From: Pseudaquabacterium pictum
GTDB taxonomy: Bacteria; Pseudomonadota; Gammaproteobacteria; Burkholderiales; Burkholderiaceae_C
DNA: 64,000 nt
NCBI RefSeq assembly: GCF_005403045.1
Contig: NZ_BJCL01000021.1
Span: forward strand, 1 to 64,000
Direction: 5' to 3'
The notes beneath the pieces are model-generated. The model made no database searches, had not been told where the DNA came from, and worked only from the letters and a program-made list of their open reading frames with translations. This document shows positions 41,985 through 63,112 of this stretch, piece after piece. A program made the position numbers and the translations under genes. The first letter of the stretch is position 1. The number at the start of each line of letters is the position of its first letter.

Positions 41985-42601
41985 GCGAACATCTCCTTGA
42001 GCTGCTCGATCGCGGCCTTGGTCACCAGCACCTTCTTGTAGAAGACGAGGGACAGGGGGTCGGCGTAGCGCGGCTCGATGACCAGCACGTTCGGCAGGTT
42101 GCGCGAGGCCAGCGCCAGGTTCTCGTCGACGGTGTCGGCGATCACCAGCACCGATTCCAGGCCCATGGCCTTGAACTTGGCGGCCAGCAGCTTGGTCTTG
42201 GGCGCGTCGACCGAGATGGAATCCACCACCGCCAGACGGCCGTCACGGGCCAGCTGCGACAGGATGGCGGCCATGCCGGCGCGGTACATCTTCTTGTTGA
42301 CTTTGTGCGAGAAGTTCTCGTCGGCCATGTTCGGGAAGGTGCGACCACCCCCACGCCACAGCGGCGACGAGGTGCTGCCAGCACGTGCGCGGCCGGTGCC
42401 CTTCTGGCGCCACGGCTTCTTGGTGCTGTGCTTCACCGCTTCGCGGTTCTTCTGGGCGCGGGTGCCTTGGCGGGCGTTGGCCTGGTAGGCCACAACCACC
42501 TGGTGCACCAGGGCTTCGTTGTAGTCACGCGCGAACACGGTGTCCGGCGCGTCGACCTTGGACGTTGCCTGGCCCTGATCGTTCAGGAGCTCGAGCTGCA
42601 T
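41981..42601 (-). CDS. rplD: 50S ribosomal protein L4
   Basis: A 206-residue protein whose loop reaches the exit tunnel; in E. coli it also represses the S10 operon by attenuation and translation control. [20 protein letters not shown] (about 63-82) is the tunnel loop. I use ATG 42601 (MQLELL); a GTG one codon earlier is also in frame. It overlaps the rplC stop. Confidence 0.97.
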   Translation of the reverse strand: MQLELLNDQGQATSKVDAPDTVFARDYNEALVHQVVVAYQANARQGTRAQKNREAVKHSTKKPWRQKGTGRARAGSTSSPLWRGGGRTFPNMADENFSHKVNKKMYRAGMAAILSQLARDGRLAVVDSISVDAPKTKLLAAKFKAMGLESVLVIADTVDENLALASRNLPNVLVIEPRYADPLSLVFYKKVLVTKAAIEQLKEMFA

Positions 42602-43281
42602 CACTGGGCTCCCTTCTTGGCCTTGACCTTGATCGCGGGGCGCACGGTCACGAAACCGCTCTTGGCGCCCGGCACCGCGCCACGCACCAGCAGCAGCTGG
42701 CGGGCTTCGTCGATGCGCACGATGTCCAGGTTCTGCACCGAGACCGTCACGTCACCCAGGTGACCCGACATCTTCTTGCCCGGGAACACGCGGCCCGGAT
42801 CCTGCGCCATCGAGATCGAGCCCGGCACGTTGTGCGAACGGCTGTTGCCGTGCGATGCGCGCTGCGAGCCGAAGTTGTGGCGCTTGATCGTGCCCGTGAA
42901 GCCCTTGCCGATCGACGTGCCCTGCACATCGACAGCCTGGCCCACGGCAAACAGCGTGACGGGCACGGTGGCGCCCGGCGCGTACTGGCCGACCACATCG
43001 GCGGGCACGCGGAACTCTTGCAGGATTTCACCGGCTTCCACACCCGCCTTGGCGAGGTGGCCGGCTGCCGGCTTGGTCACGCGCGATGCCTTGCGCGAAC
43101 CGAACGCCACTTGCAGGGCGTTGTAGCCGTCGGTCTGCTCGGTCTTGACCTGGGTGACGCGGTTGTTCGACACGTCGAGCACCGTCACGGGAACGGCGTC
43201 GCCGTCGTCCGTGAAGATGCGCATCATGCCGACCTTGCGGCCCAGCAAACCGAGGCGATAGCTGTTGGCAGCTGTCGTCAT
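42601..43281 (-). CDS. rplC: 50S ribosomal protein L3
   Basis: A 226-residue protein near the peptidyl transferase centre. [20 protein letters not shown] is the N-terminal block, and [20 protein letters not shown] the central loop with the conserved methylation-site glutamine region ([20 protein letters not shown]). ATG 43281 has GGAGAAG upstream and is chosen over an earlier ORF start. It is preceded by a 204-base leader with its own promoter. Confidence 0.98.
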   Translation of the reverse strand: MTTAANSYRLGLLGRKVGMMRIFTDDGDAVPVTVLDVSNNRVTQVKTEQTDGYNALQVAFGSRKASRVTKPAAGHLAKAGVEAGEILQEFRVPADVVGQYAPGATVPVTLFAVGQAVDVQGTSIGKGFTGTIKRHNFGSQRASHGNSRSHNVPGSISMAQDPGRVFPGKKMSGHLGDVTVSVQNLDIVRIDEARQLLLVRGAVPGAKSGFVTVRPAIKVKAKKGAQ

Positions 43282-43444
43282 GGCTCTTCTCCAGCCCCCA
43301 CTGAAAGGGGCCTTTGTTTCAAACACCCGACATCGATTGGCCGGGGGTGACTGTGTCGGGGCTGCGGGTCAGATCCTGGAACCTGCCTGCCGCCTCACGA
43401 CATCGCGGCCGACCTGTTGCCAGGCAAGCCGCGAAAAGCCTGCG

Positions 43445-43475
43445 AGTATACCCCGAACAGGAGCACACCACGCAA
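43445..43475 (-). promoter_or_regulatory. Candidate promoter between rpsJ and rplC
   Basis: On the minus strand TTGCGT (43470-43475) and TATACT (43445-43450) are 19 bases apart. The -10 is good, the spacing slightly long. It lies just beyond the rpsJ stop. The leader down to rplC (about 160 bases) contains GC hairpins, including GGCCCCTTTCAGTGGGGGC just before the ribosome-binding site, and could hold an L4-type control structure. Confidence 0.5.
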
Positions 43476-43485
43476 GGCGAACTGC

Positions 43486-43797
43486 TTACTGCAGCTTGAT
43501 CTCGACGTCCACGCCAGCCGGCAGGTCCAGCTTCATCAGCGCGTCGACGGTCTTGTCGGTGGGGTCGACGATGTCCATCAGGCGCTGGTGGGTGCGGATC
43601 TCGAACTGGTCGCGGCTGGTCTTGTTGACGTGCGGCGAGCGCAGGATGTCGAAACGCTGCATGCGGGTGGGCAGCGGCACGGGGCCACGCACGATGGCGC
43701 CGGTGCGCTTGGCGGTGTCGACGATCTCCAGCGCCGATTGGTCGATCAGCTTGTAGTCGAAGGCCTTCAGGCGGATGCGGATCTTTTGCTTTGACAT
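43486..43797 (-). CDS. rpsJ: 30S ribosomal protein S10
   Basis: A 103-residue protein of the 30S head that also works with NusB in antitermination. [20 protein letters not shown] is the start and [20 protein letters not shown] the signature. ATG 43797 is used; the ORF extends upstream into non-coding sequence. It lies 71 bases after tuf and is separated from rplC by a promoter-bearing gap, so it may belong mainly to the str unit. Confidence 0.98.
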   Translation of the reverse strand: MSKQKIRIRLKAFDYKLIDQSALEIVDTAKRTGAIVRGPVPLPTRMQRFDILRSPHVNKTSRDQFEIRTHQRLMDIVDPTDKTVDALMKLDLPAGVDVEIKLQ

Positions 43798-43868
43798 GAC
43801 TTGTCCTTGGTAAAGAGCGATGAATCCGGGGCAGGCCGAAGCCCGCAACCCGGCAAGTCATGCAAAAG

Positions 43869-45059
<1,191 letters not shown>

Positions 45060-45187
45060 GTCAATCTCCGTCTTGAAAAGAGCGTTGCCCGTGGATGTTT
45101 AAGGTTTCCGGCGCGCGGTCTGCCACGGGCAGCAGACCCACCGGGATCATGGTGTGACCCCGGGCGCCGAAGACCGGCTTGTATTGC

Positions 45188-47290
45188 TTACTTGGCGCGC
45201 GAGGTGATGATCGCGTCGGCCACGTTCTTCGGAGCTTCAGCGTAGTGCTTGAACTCCATCGTGTACGTGGCACGGCCCTGGCTCATCGAGCGCAGCGTGG
45301 TCGAGTAGCCGAACATCTCCGACAGCGGCACCTCGGCCTTGATGACTTTGCCACCGCCGCGCATGTCGTCCATGCCCTGCACCATGCCGCGGCGGCTGGA
45401 CAGGTCGCCCATCACCGAGCCGGCGTAGTCTTCCGGCGTCTCCACCTCGACGGCCATCATCGGCTCCAGGATCACGGGCGAAGCCTTGCGGCAGCCGTCC
45501 TTGAAGCCGATGGACGCGGCCATCTTGAAGGCGTTTTCGTTCGAGTCCACTTCGTGGTACGAACCGAAGGTCAGGGTGACCTTCACGTCCACCACCGGGA
45601 AGCCGGCCAGCACGCCATTGGGCAGCGTGTCGATCAGGCCCTTCTCGACCGCAGGAATGAATTCACGCGGCACCACGCCACCCTTGATGGCGTCGACGAA
45701 CTCGAAGCCCTTGCCCGGCTCCTGCGGCTCGATCTTCAGCACGACGTGGCCGTACTGGCCCTTGCCGCCCGACTGGCGCACGAACTTGCCTTCGACGTCC
45801 GAGATCGCCTTGCGGATGGTCTCGCGGTAGGCCACCTGCGGCTTGCCGACGTTGGCTTCCACGCCGAACTCGCGCTTCATGCGGTCGACGATGATTTCCA
45901 GGTGCAGCTCGCCCATGCCGGAGATGATGGTCTGGCCCGATTCCTCGTCGGTGCGCAGGCGGAACGACGGATCCTCGGCAGCCAGACGGCCCAGCGCGAT
46001 GCCCATCTTTTCCTGGTCGGCCTTGGTCTTGGGCTCGACAGCCTGCGAGATCACCGGCTCGGGGAACACCATGCGCTCCAGCGTCACGACCGATTCCGGA
46101 TCGCACAGGGTCTCACCCGTGGTCACGTCCTTCAGGCCCACGCAGGCGGCGATGTCGCCGGCCAGAATTTCCTTGATTTCCTCACGCTGGTTGGCGTGCA
46201 TCTGCAGGATCCGGCCGATGCGCTCCTTCTTGCCGCGGATCGGGTTGTAGACCGAGTCGCCCGACTTCAGCACGCCCGAGTACACGCGCACGAACGTCAG
46301 CTGGCCGACATACGGGTCGGTCATCAGCTTGAACGCCAGGGCGGCGAACTTCTCGCTGTCGTCGGCCTTGCGGAAGACTTCCTTCTCGTCCTCGTCGGTG
46401 CCACGCACCGGGGGGATGTCGATCGGCGAGGGCATGAACTCGATCACGGCGTCCAGCATGCGCTGCACACCCTTGTTCTTGAACGCGGTGCCGCACAGCA
46501 TCGGCTGGATCTCGCTGGCGATGGTGCGCGTGCGCAGGCCGAACTTGATCTCGTCCTCGGTCAGCTCACCCGTCTCCAGGTACTTGTTCATCAGCTCTTC
46601 GGTGGCTTCGGCGGCAGCCTCGACCATGCCCTCACGCCACTTCTCGCACTCGGCCTGCAGATCGGCGGGAATCTCCTCGTAGCTGAACTTCATGCCCTGC
46701 GAGGCCTCGTCCCAGAAGATGGCCTTCATCTTCAGCAGATCGACCACGCCCTTGAAGTTTTCTTCAGCGCCGATCGGCACCACGATGGGCACCGGGTTGG
46801 CCTTCAGGCGCGTCTTCATCTGGTCGACGACCTTGAAGAAGTTGGCGCCGGTGCGGTCCATCTTGTTGACGAAGGCCAGACGCGGCACCTTGTACTTGGT
46901 GGCCTGGCGCCACACCGTCTCGCTCTGCGGCTGCACGCCACCCACAGCGCAATACACCATGCAGGCGCCATCGAGCACGCGCATCGAACGCTCCACCTCG
47001 ATGGTGAAGTCGACGTGCCCGGGGGTGTCGATGATGTTGATGCGGTGCTCGGGGAAGTTCATCTCCATCCCCTTCCAGAAGCAGGTGGTGGCCGCCGAGG
47101 TGATGGTGATGCCCCGCTCCTGCTCCTGCTCCATCCAGTCCATCGTTGCGGCGCCGTCATGCACCTCACCGATCTTGTGGTTCACACCGGTGTAGAACAG
47201 GATGCGTTCCGTGGTGGTGGTCTTGCCGGCATCGATGTGCGCGGAAATGCCAATGTTGCGGTAGCGCTCGATCGGGGTCTTGCGGGCCAT
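45188..47290 (-). CDS. fusA: Elongation factor G
   Basis: A 700-residue translocase GTPase that moves tRNA and mRNA after peptide transfer and helps recycle ribosomes. The P-loop is [19 protein letters not shown] (about 17-35), then [20 protein letters not shown] and [17 protein letters not shown]. Later blocks include [18 protein letters not shown] and [12 protein letters not shown] in domains III-V. Length matches the usual 700. It lies between rpsG and tuf. Confidence 0.99.
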   Translation of the reverse strand: MARKTPIERYRNIGISAHIDAGKTTTTERILFYTGVNHKIGEVHDGAATMDWMEQEQERGITITSAATTCFWKGMEMNFPEHRINIIDTPGHVDFTIEVERSMRVLDGACMVYCAVGGVQPQSETVWRQATKYKVPRLAFVNKMDRTGANFFKVVDQMKTRLKANPVPIVVPIGAEENFKGVVDLLKMKAIFWDEASQGMKFSYEEIPADLQAECEKWREGMVEAAAEATEELMNKYLETGELTEDEIKFGLRTRTIASEIQPMLCGTAFKNKGVQRMLDAVIEFMPSPIDIPPVRGTDEDEKEVFRKADDSEKFAALAFKLMTDPYVGQLTFVRVYSGVLKSGDSVYNPIRGKKERIGRILQMHANQREEIKEILAGDIAACVGLKDVTTGETLCDPESVVTLERMVFPEPVISQAVEPKTKADQEKMGIALGRLAAEDPSFRLRTDEESGQTIISGMGELHLEIIVDRMKREFGVEANVGKPQVAYRETIRKAISDVEGKFVRQSGGKGQYGHVVLKIEPQEPGKGFEFVDAIKGGVVPREFIPAVEKGLIDTLPNGVLAGFPVVDVKVTLTFGSYHEVDSNENAFKMAASIGFKDGCRKASPVILEPMMAVEVETPEDYAGSVMGDLSSRRGMVQGMDDMRGGGKVIKAEVPLSEMFGYSTTLRSMSQGRATYTMEFKHYAEAPKNVADAIITSRAK

Positions 47291-47310
47291 GGTGTCACTC
47301 CAAATACAGG

Positions 47311-47349
47311 GGCCGCCCTCGGGTCAGTACTAACCCGGGTGGGGCGGCC
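47311..47349 (-). other. Hairpin between rpsG and fusA
   Basis: GGCCGCCC (47311-47318) pairs with GGGCGGCC (47342-47349), with an inner GGGT/ACCC stem. It fills most of the 81-base gap on the minus strand. It may be a processing or attenuation structure that sets the ratio between ribosomal proteins and EF-G. Confidence 0.5.
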
Positions 47350-47371
47350 GAGAGGCTTGAGGGGGAAAGGC

Positions 47372-47842
47372 TTAGAAGCGGAAGTGCGAGAACGCCTTGT
47401 TGGCTTCGGCCATGCGGTGCACTTCGTCGCGCTTCTTCATCGCGCCGCCACGGCCTTCGCTGGCCTCCAGCAGCTCGTTGGCCAGGCGGGCGGCCATCGA
47501 CTTCTCGCCGCGCTTGCGGGCTGATTCCTTCAGCCAGCGCATGGCCAGGGCCATCCGGCGGACGGGGCGAACTTCCACGGGAACTTGGTAGTTCGCACCG
47601 CCCACGCGGCGGGACTTGACCTCGACCATCGGCTTGATGTTGTTGATGGCGACCATGAAGATCTCCAGCGGGTCCTTGCCGGCCTTCTTCTCGACCTGCT
47701 CGAGCGCACCATAGATGATGCGCTCGGCGACGGCCTTCTTGCCCGACTCCATGATCACGTTCATGAACTTGGACAGATCAACCGAGCCGAACTTCGGATC
47801 CGGGAGGATGTCCCGCTTCGGTACTTCGCGACGACGTGGCAT
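47372..47842 (-). CDS. rpsG: 30S ribosomal protein S7
   Basis: A 156-residue head protein that nucleates 30S assembly, and represses the str operon in E. coli. [20 protein letters not shown] is the start and [20 protein letters not shown] and [19 protein letters not shown] are signatures. A 201-base gap before it, after rpsL, could contain its translational operator. Confidence 0.98.
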   Translation of the reverse strand: MPRRREVPKRDILPDPKFGSVDLSKFMNVIMESGKKAVAERIIYGALEQVEKKAGKDPLEIFMVAINNIKPMVEVKSRRVGGANYQVPVEVRPVRRMALAMRWLKESARKRGEKSMAARLANELLEASEGRGGAMKKRDEVHRMAEANKAFSHFRF

Positions 47843-48043
47843 GTCAATTCCTTTGTCTGCTTCAGCGGGTGACCGGGCGACCGACTGGCCTTCTTGCCCG
47901 CACCGGAGGGATCACGCAACAGATCCCTCGCTTACTCGGCCGCGCTCTTGCGCTTGCCGCTCAACATCACTGCAACAGCCTTGCGGCCGATGGTGACAAC
48001 CAGTTGAAAGACCCGACTCGGGCCCCTCGATTCAAAAGACCGA

Positions 48044-48421
48044 TCAGGCCTTCTTCGGACGCTTCGCGCCGTACTTCGACCGCGACTGCTTGCGGTCCTT
48101 GACGCCCTGCAGGTCCAGCGAACCGCGCACGATGTGGTAACGCACGCCGGGCAGGTCTTTCACCCGGCCGCCGCGCACCAGCACCACGCTGTGCTCCTGC
48201 AGGTTGTGGCCTTCGCCACCGATGTACGAGATGACCTCGAAGCCGTTGGTCAGGCGCACTTTGGCGACCTTCCGCAGGGCCGAGTTCGGCTTCTTCGGGG
48301 TGGTGGTGTACACGCGGGTGCACACGCCCCGGCGCTGCGGGCAGTTCTGCATCGCAGGCGACTTGCTCTTGACAGCCTCGACCTCACGGCCATGGCGCAC
48401 GAGCTGATTGATGGTTGGCAT
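48044..48421 (-). CDS. rpsL: 30S ribosomal protein S12
   Basis: A 125-residue decoding-centre protein. [20 protein letters not shown] begins it; [20 protein letters not shown] contains the K43-region lysine where streptomycin-resistance mutations occur (PKKPNSA, wild-type), and [19 protein letters not shown] is the end. ATG 48421 is used. It is the first gene of the str unit, with a strong promoter 170 bases upstream. Confidence 0.99.
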   Translation of the reverse strand: MPTINQLVRHGREVEAVKSKSPAMQNCPQRRGVCTRVYTTTPKKPNSALRKVAKVRLTNGFEVISYIGGEGHNLQEHSVVLVRGGRVKDLPGVRYHIVRGSLDLQGVKDRKQSRSKYGAKRPKKA

Positions 48422-48591
48422 AGGTAACTTGTTCCCGTTTGAAGTCACGTCATTCCGGCCGCTGCGCGCATTGGTCGGAAAACACAAACGGCGCCGAGCC
48501 CCGCGAATGCTGCGGGCCACGACGCCAAGAGGTCTTCCGTTCAACGGTTCACCCAACGATGCGGGTGATGCAATTTGCCGAAAAGCCCTCG

Positions 48592-48620
48592 ATTATAGTC
48601 AAACGCCCCTTCGACAGCAA
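48592..48620 (-). promoter_or_regulatory. Promoter of the str operon (rpsL)
   Basis: On the minus strand TTGCTG (48615-48620) and a perfect TATAAT (48592-48597) are 17 bases apart. The leader to rpsL is about 165 bases. The same gap (48422-48669) also carries the upstream region of the plus-strand PIN gene, for which I see no clear promoter. Confidence 0.8.
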
Positions 48621-48669
48621 GTCAGCCGTGGGTTGTGCCTTCACAGGCGGCCGCAGACAACGCCTTTCC

Positions 48670-49134
48670 ATGTCCGAACCTGCCTCCGGTTTCCCTGCCT
48701 CGGCGCCGCTGGTGGTGCTGGACACCAATGTGGTACTTGACCTGTGGCTGTTTGACGATGCCCGCAGCACGCCCCTGCGCCAGGCCCTGGATGCCGGTGC
48801 GCTGACCGCGCTGGTGACCGCACCGATGCTGGCCGAACTGGCCGATGTGCTGCAGCGGCCGTTCGCCCAGGGATGGCCGATCCCGCCCGCCGCGGCGCTG
48901 GCCAATCTGAAGACCTGCGCGCGGCTGGTTGAACCATCCCGGGCAGCTGGCCCGCCCGTCCCGCGCTGCACCGACCCGGACGACCAGAAGTTCATCGATC
49001 TGGCCTGGCATTGGCCCGCGGCCTGGCTGGTCAGCCGTGACCGCGCCGTGCTGCGCCTGGCCAAACCGTCCCTGGCCCGCGGCCTGCGCATCGTCACGCC
49101 GGAGCGCTGGGCCGCGTTGAACACGCCCGCCTGA
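48670..49134 (+). CDS. PIN-domain protein (putative toxin-type RNase)
   Basis: A 154-residue protein with a PIN fold, likely a metal-dependent RNase. The acidic residues expected at the active site are in place: D18 (LVVLDTNVVLDLWLF), E56 (MLAELADVL), D104/D105 (CTDPDDQKFIDLAW) and D124 (WLVSRDRAVLRL). The family is annotated as the toxin part of a toxin-antitoxin pair, but no antitoxin-sized ORF lies on either side. It is the only plus-strand gene in the right half of the window, between rpoC and rpsL, convergent with rpoC. ATG 48670 is the first start that leaves a short leader before the PIN core. A role in RNA turnover rather than toxicity is possible. Confidence 0.85.
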   Translation: MSEPASGFPASAPLVVLDTNVVLDLWLFDDARSTPLRQALDAGALTALVTAPMLAELADVLQRPFAQGWPIPPAAALANLKTCARLVEPSRAAGPPVPRCTDPDDQKFIDLAWHWPAAWLVSRDRAVLRLAKPSLARGLRIVTPERWAALNTPA

Positions 49135-49137
49135 CAA

Positions 49138-49162
49138 GAAAAAAGGCGGCCGAAGCCGCCTC
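49138..49162 (-). terminator. Terminator of rpoC
   Basis: GGCGGC (49145-49150) and GCCGCC (49155-49160) form a GC stem with a CGAA/TTCG tetraloop; on the minus strand it is followed by TTTTTTCTTG. It lies 41 bases past the rpoC stop. The PIN gene ends only three bases from it on the other strand, so the same stem may also end that transcript weakly. Confidence 0.9.
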
Positions 49163-49203
49163 TTGCATCGCACCGGGCCACCACCTGCGCGGTGGCCGGG
49201 GCA

Positions 49204-53430
<4,227 letters not shown>

Positions 53431-53455
53431 GTGTTTCTCCTTGGCTCGTCCGGGT

Positions 53456-57580
<4,125 letters not shown>

Positions 57581-57910
57581 GGATACTCCGTTTCGATGAC
57601 GCGCGCCAGGGCCCGGGCGCACGTCTCGTCGGCGACTGGCACCGGGCGCACAGATTGGGGCGCGGCATGGTGCGCGCCCAAACGGCCCGAAGCTTGGTGG
57701 CTGGCCACTACCAGCCGCTGGCGGACAACCCCGGCGTTGCACCGGAGTCCGACCAAACTGGTTCTCTGCAGTCGGTTCAGAGAACACTCGAAAAAGCCCG
57801 ACAGGATAACCCGGAAGGCACTTTCAGGTGTTCTGAAGGACGACAAGCCCTTCAAATGCCAAAGGCTGGCGGGCCCCGGAGGGCCTGCCAGCCTCGGCAG
57901 CGGAGGTGAA
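57581..57910 (-). promoter_or_regulatory. rplL-rpoB intergenic region with attenuator hairpin
   Basis: This 330-base gap contains no gene I can support. A strong stem, GGCTGGCGGGCC with GGCCTGCCAGCC (57864-57894), begins 17 bases after the rplL stop; on the minus strand it is followed by TTTGGCATTTG. In E. coli an attenuator and an RNase III site lie at this place and reduce rpoBC relative to rplJL. The rest shows no strong promoter. Confidence 0.65.
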
Positions 57911-58288
57911 TTACTTCACTTCGGCCTTGGCACCAGCGTCGACCAGCTTCTTCAGCGCGGCTTCGGCGTCGGCCTTGGACACGGCTTCCTTCACGTTCTT
58001 CGGGGCGCCGTCGACCAGGTCCTTGGCTTCCTTCAGGCCCAGGCCCGTCAGTTCGCGCACGGCCTTGATGACCGACACCTTCTGGGCGCCGGCGTCGAGC
58101 AGCACGACGTTGAATTCGGTCTTCTCTTCCACCGCGGCGGCGGCGGCGCCACCACCACCGGCGGCCGGGGCGGCCATGGCGGCGGCGGACACACCGAACT
58201 TCTCTTCGATGGCCTTGACCAGGTCGTTGAGTTCCATCACGGACATGCTGTCCATGGCGGCCAGGAATGCGTCTTTATCGAATGCCAT
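57911..58288 (-). CDS. rplL: 50S ribosomal protein L7/L12
   Basis: A 125-residue stalk protein that recruits translational GTPases. The N-terminal dimerisation part is followed by an Ala-rich hinge ([20 protein letters not shown], about 35-54) and the C-terminal factor-binding domain, with [20 protein letters not shown]. It lies 43 bases after rplJ. Confidence 0.98.
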   Translation of the reverse strand: MAFDKDAFLAAMDSMSVMELNDLVKAIEEKFGVSAAAMAAPAAGGGGAAAAAVEEKTEFNVVLLDAGAQKVSVIKAVRELTGLGLKEAKDLVDGAPKNVKEAVSKADAEAALKKLVDAGAKAEVK

Positions 58289-58331
58289 TTGTTTCTCGAT
58301 TCAGGAAAGTTGGATTGGGTCGGTTGGATCG

Positions 58332-58862
58332 TCAGGCTGCGGCAGGCGCCTCGGCCGGGGCTTCCGCTTCGGCCGGGCCGGCCTTCTGCGTGGCGACAGC
58401 ACCCAGCACCACGGCCAGTCGCTGGATCGGCGACTTCAGCAGGCCAGCCACCTGGGCGATCAGCACTTCGCGGCTGGGGATGGACGCCAGGGCCTTGACC
58501 CCGTCAGCGTTCAGTGCCTTGCCGGCGTAGGCGCCGCCCTTGACGATCAGCTTGTCGTTGCCCTTGGCAAAGTCGGAGATGACTTTGGCCGCGGCGACAG
58601 CGTCTTCGGAAAAGCCGTAGATCAGCGGGCCGACCATGCCTTCCGATGCCACCTCGAACGGGGTGCCGGCAACGGCGCGGCGAGCAAGCGTGTTCTTCAG
58701 AACATGAAGATACACACCCTTCTCGCGCGCGTCCTTGCGCAGCTTGTTCAGGTGTTCAACGGTGAGGCCACGGTACTCGGCCAGCGCGAGGGTCTGGGAC
58801 TTGGCGGCTTGCGCCGACACGTCCGCGACCACGGCCGCCTTCTCGTTGCGATTGAGACTCAA
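58332..58862 (-). CDS. rplJ: 50S ribosomal protein L10
   Basis: A 176-residue stalk base that holds L7/L12 dimers and regulates its own operon. [20 protein letters not shown] is the start; [20 protein letters not shown] and [10 protein letters not shown] are signatures. The C-terminal tail is Ala/Glu-rich. A long leader precedes it. Confidence 0.98.
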   Translation of the reverse strand: MSLNRNEKAAVVADVSAQAAKSQTLALAEYRGLTVEHLNKLRKDAREKGVYLHVLKNTLARRAVAGTPFEVASEGMVGPLIYGFSEDAVAAAKVISDFAKGNDKLIVKGGAYAGKALNADGVKALASIPSREVLIAQVAGLLKSPIQRLAVVLGAVATQKAGPAEAEAPAEAPAAA

Positions 58863-59205
58863 GGTCTGCTCCTCACATATCAGCGCCGTTGGCCTTGCGG
58901 GCGCAAGGCGTCCCGGCGCACCCGGGTTGCAGCGACCAAACCTTCCAGCATCCGAACCGCCAGGGTTGGCACCCCGGCGACCCCTTCAACTTTCAGGCGG
59001 GACCGCCATCTGCGCTGGCCAACCACCGCGGGCCTGGCGGCCCGGGTGGCTGATTAAGGTGCCTTGCGGCGCCGCCAACGGTCTTGGATGGCCTGGGACC
59101 GGCTTGCACCGGCCTCAGCCCACCAATCTCATGCCCTGACGCCAGACACGCGGCAGGGAGTTGTCTTTGGCCGGCCACCCCGCGAGGCGACCGGGCAGCA
59201 GCCGA
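58863..59205 (-). promoter_or_regulatory. rplJ leader region (probable L10 leader)
   Basis: This 343-base gap between rplA and rplJ has no ORF I can support. In most bacteria the rplJ leader folds into the L10-binding structure and carries the rplJL promoter. Several GC stems are visible on the minus strand, for example CCGGGCCGCCAGGCCCGCGG near 59025-59045, and a GGAG ribosome-binding site eight bases before rplJ. I saw no clear -35/-10 pair. The L10 call rests on position. Confidence 0.4.
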
Positions 59206-59904
59206 TCAGGCCGCGGTCAGCGATTGCAGGTCAACCCGCACGCCCACGCCCATCGTCGACGAGACCGCCACCTTGCGCAGGTAGACGCCCTTGCTCGATG
59301 CCGGCTTGGCCTTGCTCAGCGCGTCGAGCAGCGCAGCCAGGTTGCCCTTGAGCTTGTCGCTGTCGAACGAACGGCGGCCGATGGTGCCGTGGATGATGCC
59401 GGCCTTGTCGACGCGGAACTGCACCTGGCCGGCCTTGGCGTTGCGCACGGCCTGGGCCACATCGGGGGTGACGGTGCCGACCTTCGGGTTGGGCATCAGG
59501 CCGCGCGGGCCCAGGATCTGGCCCAGGGTACCGACGATGCGCATGGTGTCCGGCGAGGCGATCACCACGTCGAAGTTCAGGTTGCCGCCCTTGATCTCGG
59601 CAGCCAGGTCGTCCATGCCGACGATGTCGGCGCCGGCGGCCTTGGCTTCCTCGGCCTTGGCGCCCTGGGCGAACACCGCCACGCGCTTGGTCTTACCGGT
59701 GCCGTTGGGCAGCACGACGGCGCCACGCACCACCTGGTCGGACTTCTTGGCATCGATGCCCAGCTGCACGGCCACGTCGATGGACTCATCGAACTTGGCG
59801 GTGGCGCATTCCTTGACGATGCCGATCGCGTCGTCGAAGGTGTAGAGCTTCAGCGAATCGACCTTGCCGGCAACCGCCTTCTCACGCTTGGTTTGCTTGG
59901 CCAT
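59206..59904 (-). CDS. rplA: 50S ribosomal protein L1
   Basis: A 232-residue protein of the L1 stalk, which helps tRNA leave the E site and represses its own operon. [20 protein letters not shown] and the signature [20 protein letters not shown] (about 120-139) are clear. Its start is one base from the rplK stop. Confidence 0.98.
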   Translation of the reverse strand: MAKQTKREKAVAGKVDSLKLYTFDDAIGIVKECATAKFDESIDVAVQLGIDAKKSDQVVRGAVVLPNGTGKTKRVAVFAQGAKAEEAKAAGADIVGMDDLAAEIKGGNLNFDVVIASPDTMRIVGTLGQILGPRGLMPNPKVGTVTPDVAQAVRNAKAGQVQFRVDKAGIIHGTIGRRSFDSDKLKGNLAALLDALSKAKPASSKGVYLRKVAVSSTMGVGVRVDLQSLTAA

Positions 59905-59905
59905 G

Positions 59906-60337
59906 TCAGACCCCTTCCACGATGAGGCCCATCGAGCGGGCCGAGCCAGCGATCGTCTTCACGGCCGCGTCCATGTCGGCAGCGGTGAGGTCCTTGACCT
60001 TGATCTTGGCGATCTCTTCCAGCTGCTCGCGGGTGATCTTGCCCACCTTGTCCAGGTGCGCACGGCCGGAGCCCTTCTCGATCTTGGCGGCCTTCTTCAG
60101 CAGCACGGTCGCCGGGGGCGACTTCAGCACGAAGGTGAACGACTTGTCGGCGTAGGCGGTGATCACCACGGGCAGCTTCAGACCGGGCTCGACGCCCTGC
60201 GTCTGGGCGTTGAACGCCTTGCAGAACTCCATGATGTTCAGGCCGCGCTGGCCGAGCGCCGGGCCGATCGGGGGCGAAGGATTGGCCTTGCCCGCCGGAA
60301 CTTGCAGCTTGATGAAGCCGACGATCTTCTTTGCCAT
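59906..60337 (-). CDS. rplK: 50S ribosomal protein L11
   Basis: A 143-residue protein of the GTPase-associated centre, needed for RelA response to uncharged t[23 protein letters not shown] (about 9-28) contains the proline pair region, and the RNA-binding C-terminal domain includes [20 protein letters not shown]. It follows nusG by 101 bases. Confidence 0.98.
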   Translation of the reverse strand: MAKKIVGFIKLQVPAGKANPSPPIGPALGQRGLNIMEFCKAFNAQTQGVEPGLKLPVVITAYADKSFTFVLKSPPATVLLKKAAKIEKGSGRAHLDKVGKITREQLEEIAKIKVKDLTAADMDAAVKTIAGSARSMGLIVEGV

Positions 60338-60438
60338 GAGAGGCTCCTCGAGTTCAAGCGGCCGCCGGAGCGGCCTCCTCGTCTATCGACCCTGCAGAGA
60401 CCCGCGCGCCGGGGTCGGGGCAGCGCGCGGCAGAAAAT

Positions 60439-61029
60439 TCAGACCTTCTCGACCTGCGCGAAGTCCAGCTCCACACCGGTGGCCCGGCCGAAAATGGTGA
60501 CCGAGACCTTGACCTTGGACTTCTCGTAGTTCACTTCCTCGACGGCGCCGTTGAAGTCGGTGAACGGGCCTTCCTTGACGCGGACCATCTCGCCGATCAT
60601 CCATTCCACCTTCGGACGCGGCTTCTCCAGACCTTCCTGCATCTGGTTGACGATCTTCATCACTTCGGACTCGGAGATCGGCGCAGGCTTGTTCTTGGCG
60701 CCACCGACAAAGCCGGTGACCTTGCTGGTGTGCTTGACCAGGTGCCAGGACTCGTCGTCCATCAGCATCTCGACCAGCACGTAGCCAGGGAAGAAGCGGC
60801 GCTCGGTGACCGACTTCTTGCCGTTCTTCAGCTCGATGACTTCCTCGGTGGGCACCAGGATGCGGCCGAACTTGTCATGCATGCCCGCGCGCTCGATGCG
60901 CTCGCGGATGTTGCGTTCGACCGCCTTCTCCATGCCGGAGTAGGCATGCACCACGTACCAGCGCAGCGGCGATGCCGGTGCGGCGGGAGCCGGCTCAGCC
61001 GGTGCGGCCTCGGGAATCAGTTCGCTCAT
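60439..61029 (-). CDS. nusG: Transcription elongation factor NusG
   Basis: A 196-residue factor that binds RNA polymerase, Rho and S10. An Ala/Pro/Glu-rich N-terminal extension (about 1-22) precedes the NGN domain ([20 protein letters not shown]), with [20 protein letters not shown] at its centre and a KOW domain ([20 protein letters not shown], about 148-167) at the end. It is 39 bases after secE. Confidence 0.97.
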   Translation of the reverse strand: MSELIPEAAPAEPAPAAPASPLRWYVVHAYSGMEKAVERNIRERIERAGMHDKFGRILVPTEEVIELKNGKKSVTERRFFPGYVLVEMLMDDESWHLVKHTSKVTGFVGGAKNKPAPISESEVMKIVNQMQEGLEKPRPKVEWMIGEMVRVKEGPFTDFNGAVEEVNYEKSKVKVSVTIFGRATGVELDFAQVEKV

Positions 61030-61068
61030 GCGTCAATGCCTTTCGGTGCGCGCGCGTCGGTGTGCACG

Positions 61069-61458
61069 TCAGCGCTTCCAGCCCAGGATCAGGTCGTACA
61101 GCACCCATTCCAGCGTCTTGTCGGTCAGGAACAGGAACAGCGCCATCACCACCACGAACGCAAACACGTAGCCGGTCATCTGCATCGCCTCTTTGCGGGT
61201 GGGCCAGACGACCTTCTTGGTCTCCTTCACCGCGTCGCGACCGAAGGCGATCAGCTGCTTGCCGGTCTCGGACGTGAAGAAGGTGGCCACGGCAGCGGCC
61301 AGCAGCACCAGCAGGGCCAGCACCCGCAGCCACAGATCCTGCTTGCCCAGCAGGTAGTAGGCCACGACGCCACCCACCAGCAGCACGGCCGCAGCGGCCA
61401 GCTTGGCCTTGTCCGCGCCCGTGGAAACCGTTTCGATCTGCGTGTTGCTGGTGGCCAT
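61069..61458 (-). CDS. secE: Preprotein translocase subunit SecE
   Basis: A 129-residue membrane protein with three helices (about 18-37, 46-65 and 98-118), the long form as in E. coli. The conserved amphipathic region is FGRDAVKETKKVVWPTRKEA (about 77-96), which clamps SecY. It lies between tRNA-Trp and nusG. Confidence 0.97.
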   Translation of the reverse strand: MATSNTQIETVSTGADKAKLAAAAVLLVGGVVAYYLLGKQDLWLRVLALLVLLAAAVATFFTSETGKQLIAFGRDAVKETKKVVWPTRKEAMQMTGYVFAFVVVMALFLFLTDKTLEWVLYDLILGWKR

Positions 61459-61617
61459 GGATGTGCTTCAGTGCCCGCCGCCACCGGGCCGGTGCGCCTG
61501 GCGGAACGGGGCTCCCATCAAGCGCCAAGGCCCGCCGGGCTTTGGGAGCCTGCGGGCCGAGCCGTTGCGGGCCGGTTGGTCAGTGTGCGCCTGGTGTTGC
61601 GCGCTGCGGTTCGTGCG

Positions 61618-61693
61618 TGGCAGGGGCAGAGGGAATCGAACCCCCAACCTTCGGTTTTGGAGACCGACGCTCTGCCAATTGAGCTATACCCCT
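61618..61693 (-). tRNA. tRNA-Trp (CCA)
   Basis: The minus strand reads AGGGGTATAGCTCAATTGGC at the 5' end, anticodon CCA in GGTCTCCAAAACC, and a 3' end with encoded CCA; length 76. It lies between tuf and secE, and is probably processed from a common transcript with them. Confidence 0.97.
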
Positions 61694-61712
61694 GCGGCTC
61701 GAACCCTTGCAA

Positions 61713-62903
<1,191 letters not shown>

Positions 62904-62956
62904 GTTGCGCGCTCCTCGCGATCAAACAGGAATGACTGAAAACGTCAGGAAAGATT

Positions 62957-63031
62957 TGGTGCCCTTGGCGGGAATCGGACCCGCGACCTCCCCCTTACCA
63001 AGGGGGTGCTCTACCACTGAGCCACAAGGGC
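62957..63031 (-). tRNA. tRNA-Thr (GGT)
   Basis: The 5' end is GCCCTTGTGGCTCAGTGGTA, the anticodon GGT lies in CCCCTTGGTAAGGGG, and the 3' end is CAAGGGCACCA with CCA encoded; 75 bases. It directly precedes tuf. Confidence 0.97.
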
Positions 63032-63112
63032 ATCGACACAGGCCTGGACTGACTGGCAACCCAGGCCGGTGCCGACACAGCACCAACTTCTTCTACACCA
63101 CCACCCGAACGC

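Noticed and set aside
45179-47524. A 781-residue open frame opposite fusA
   Set aside because: Same shadow effect; the minus strand carries intact EF-G.
48422-48669. An antitoxin gene for the PIN protein
   Set aside because: Looked on both strands of the gap; it holds only the str promoter and leader, and no antitoxin-like ORF.
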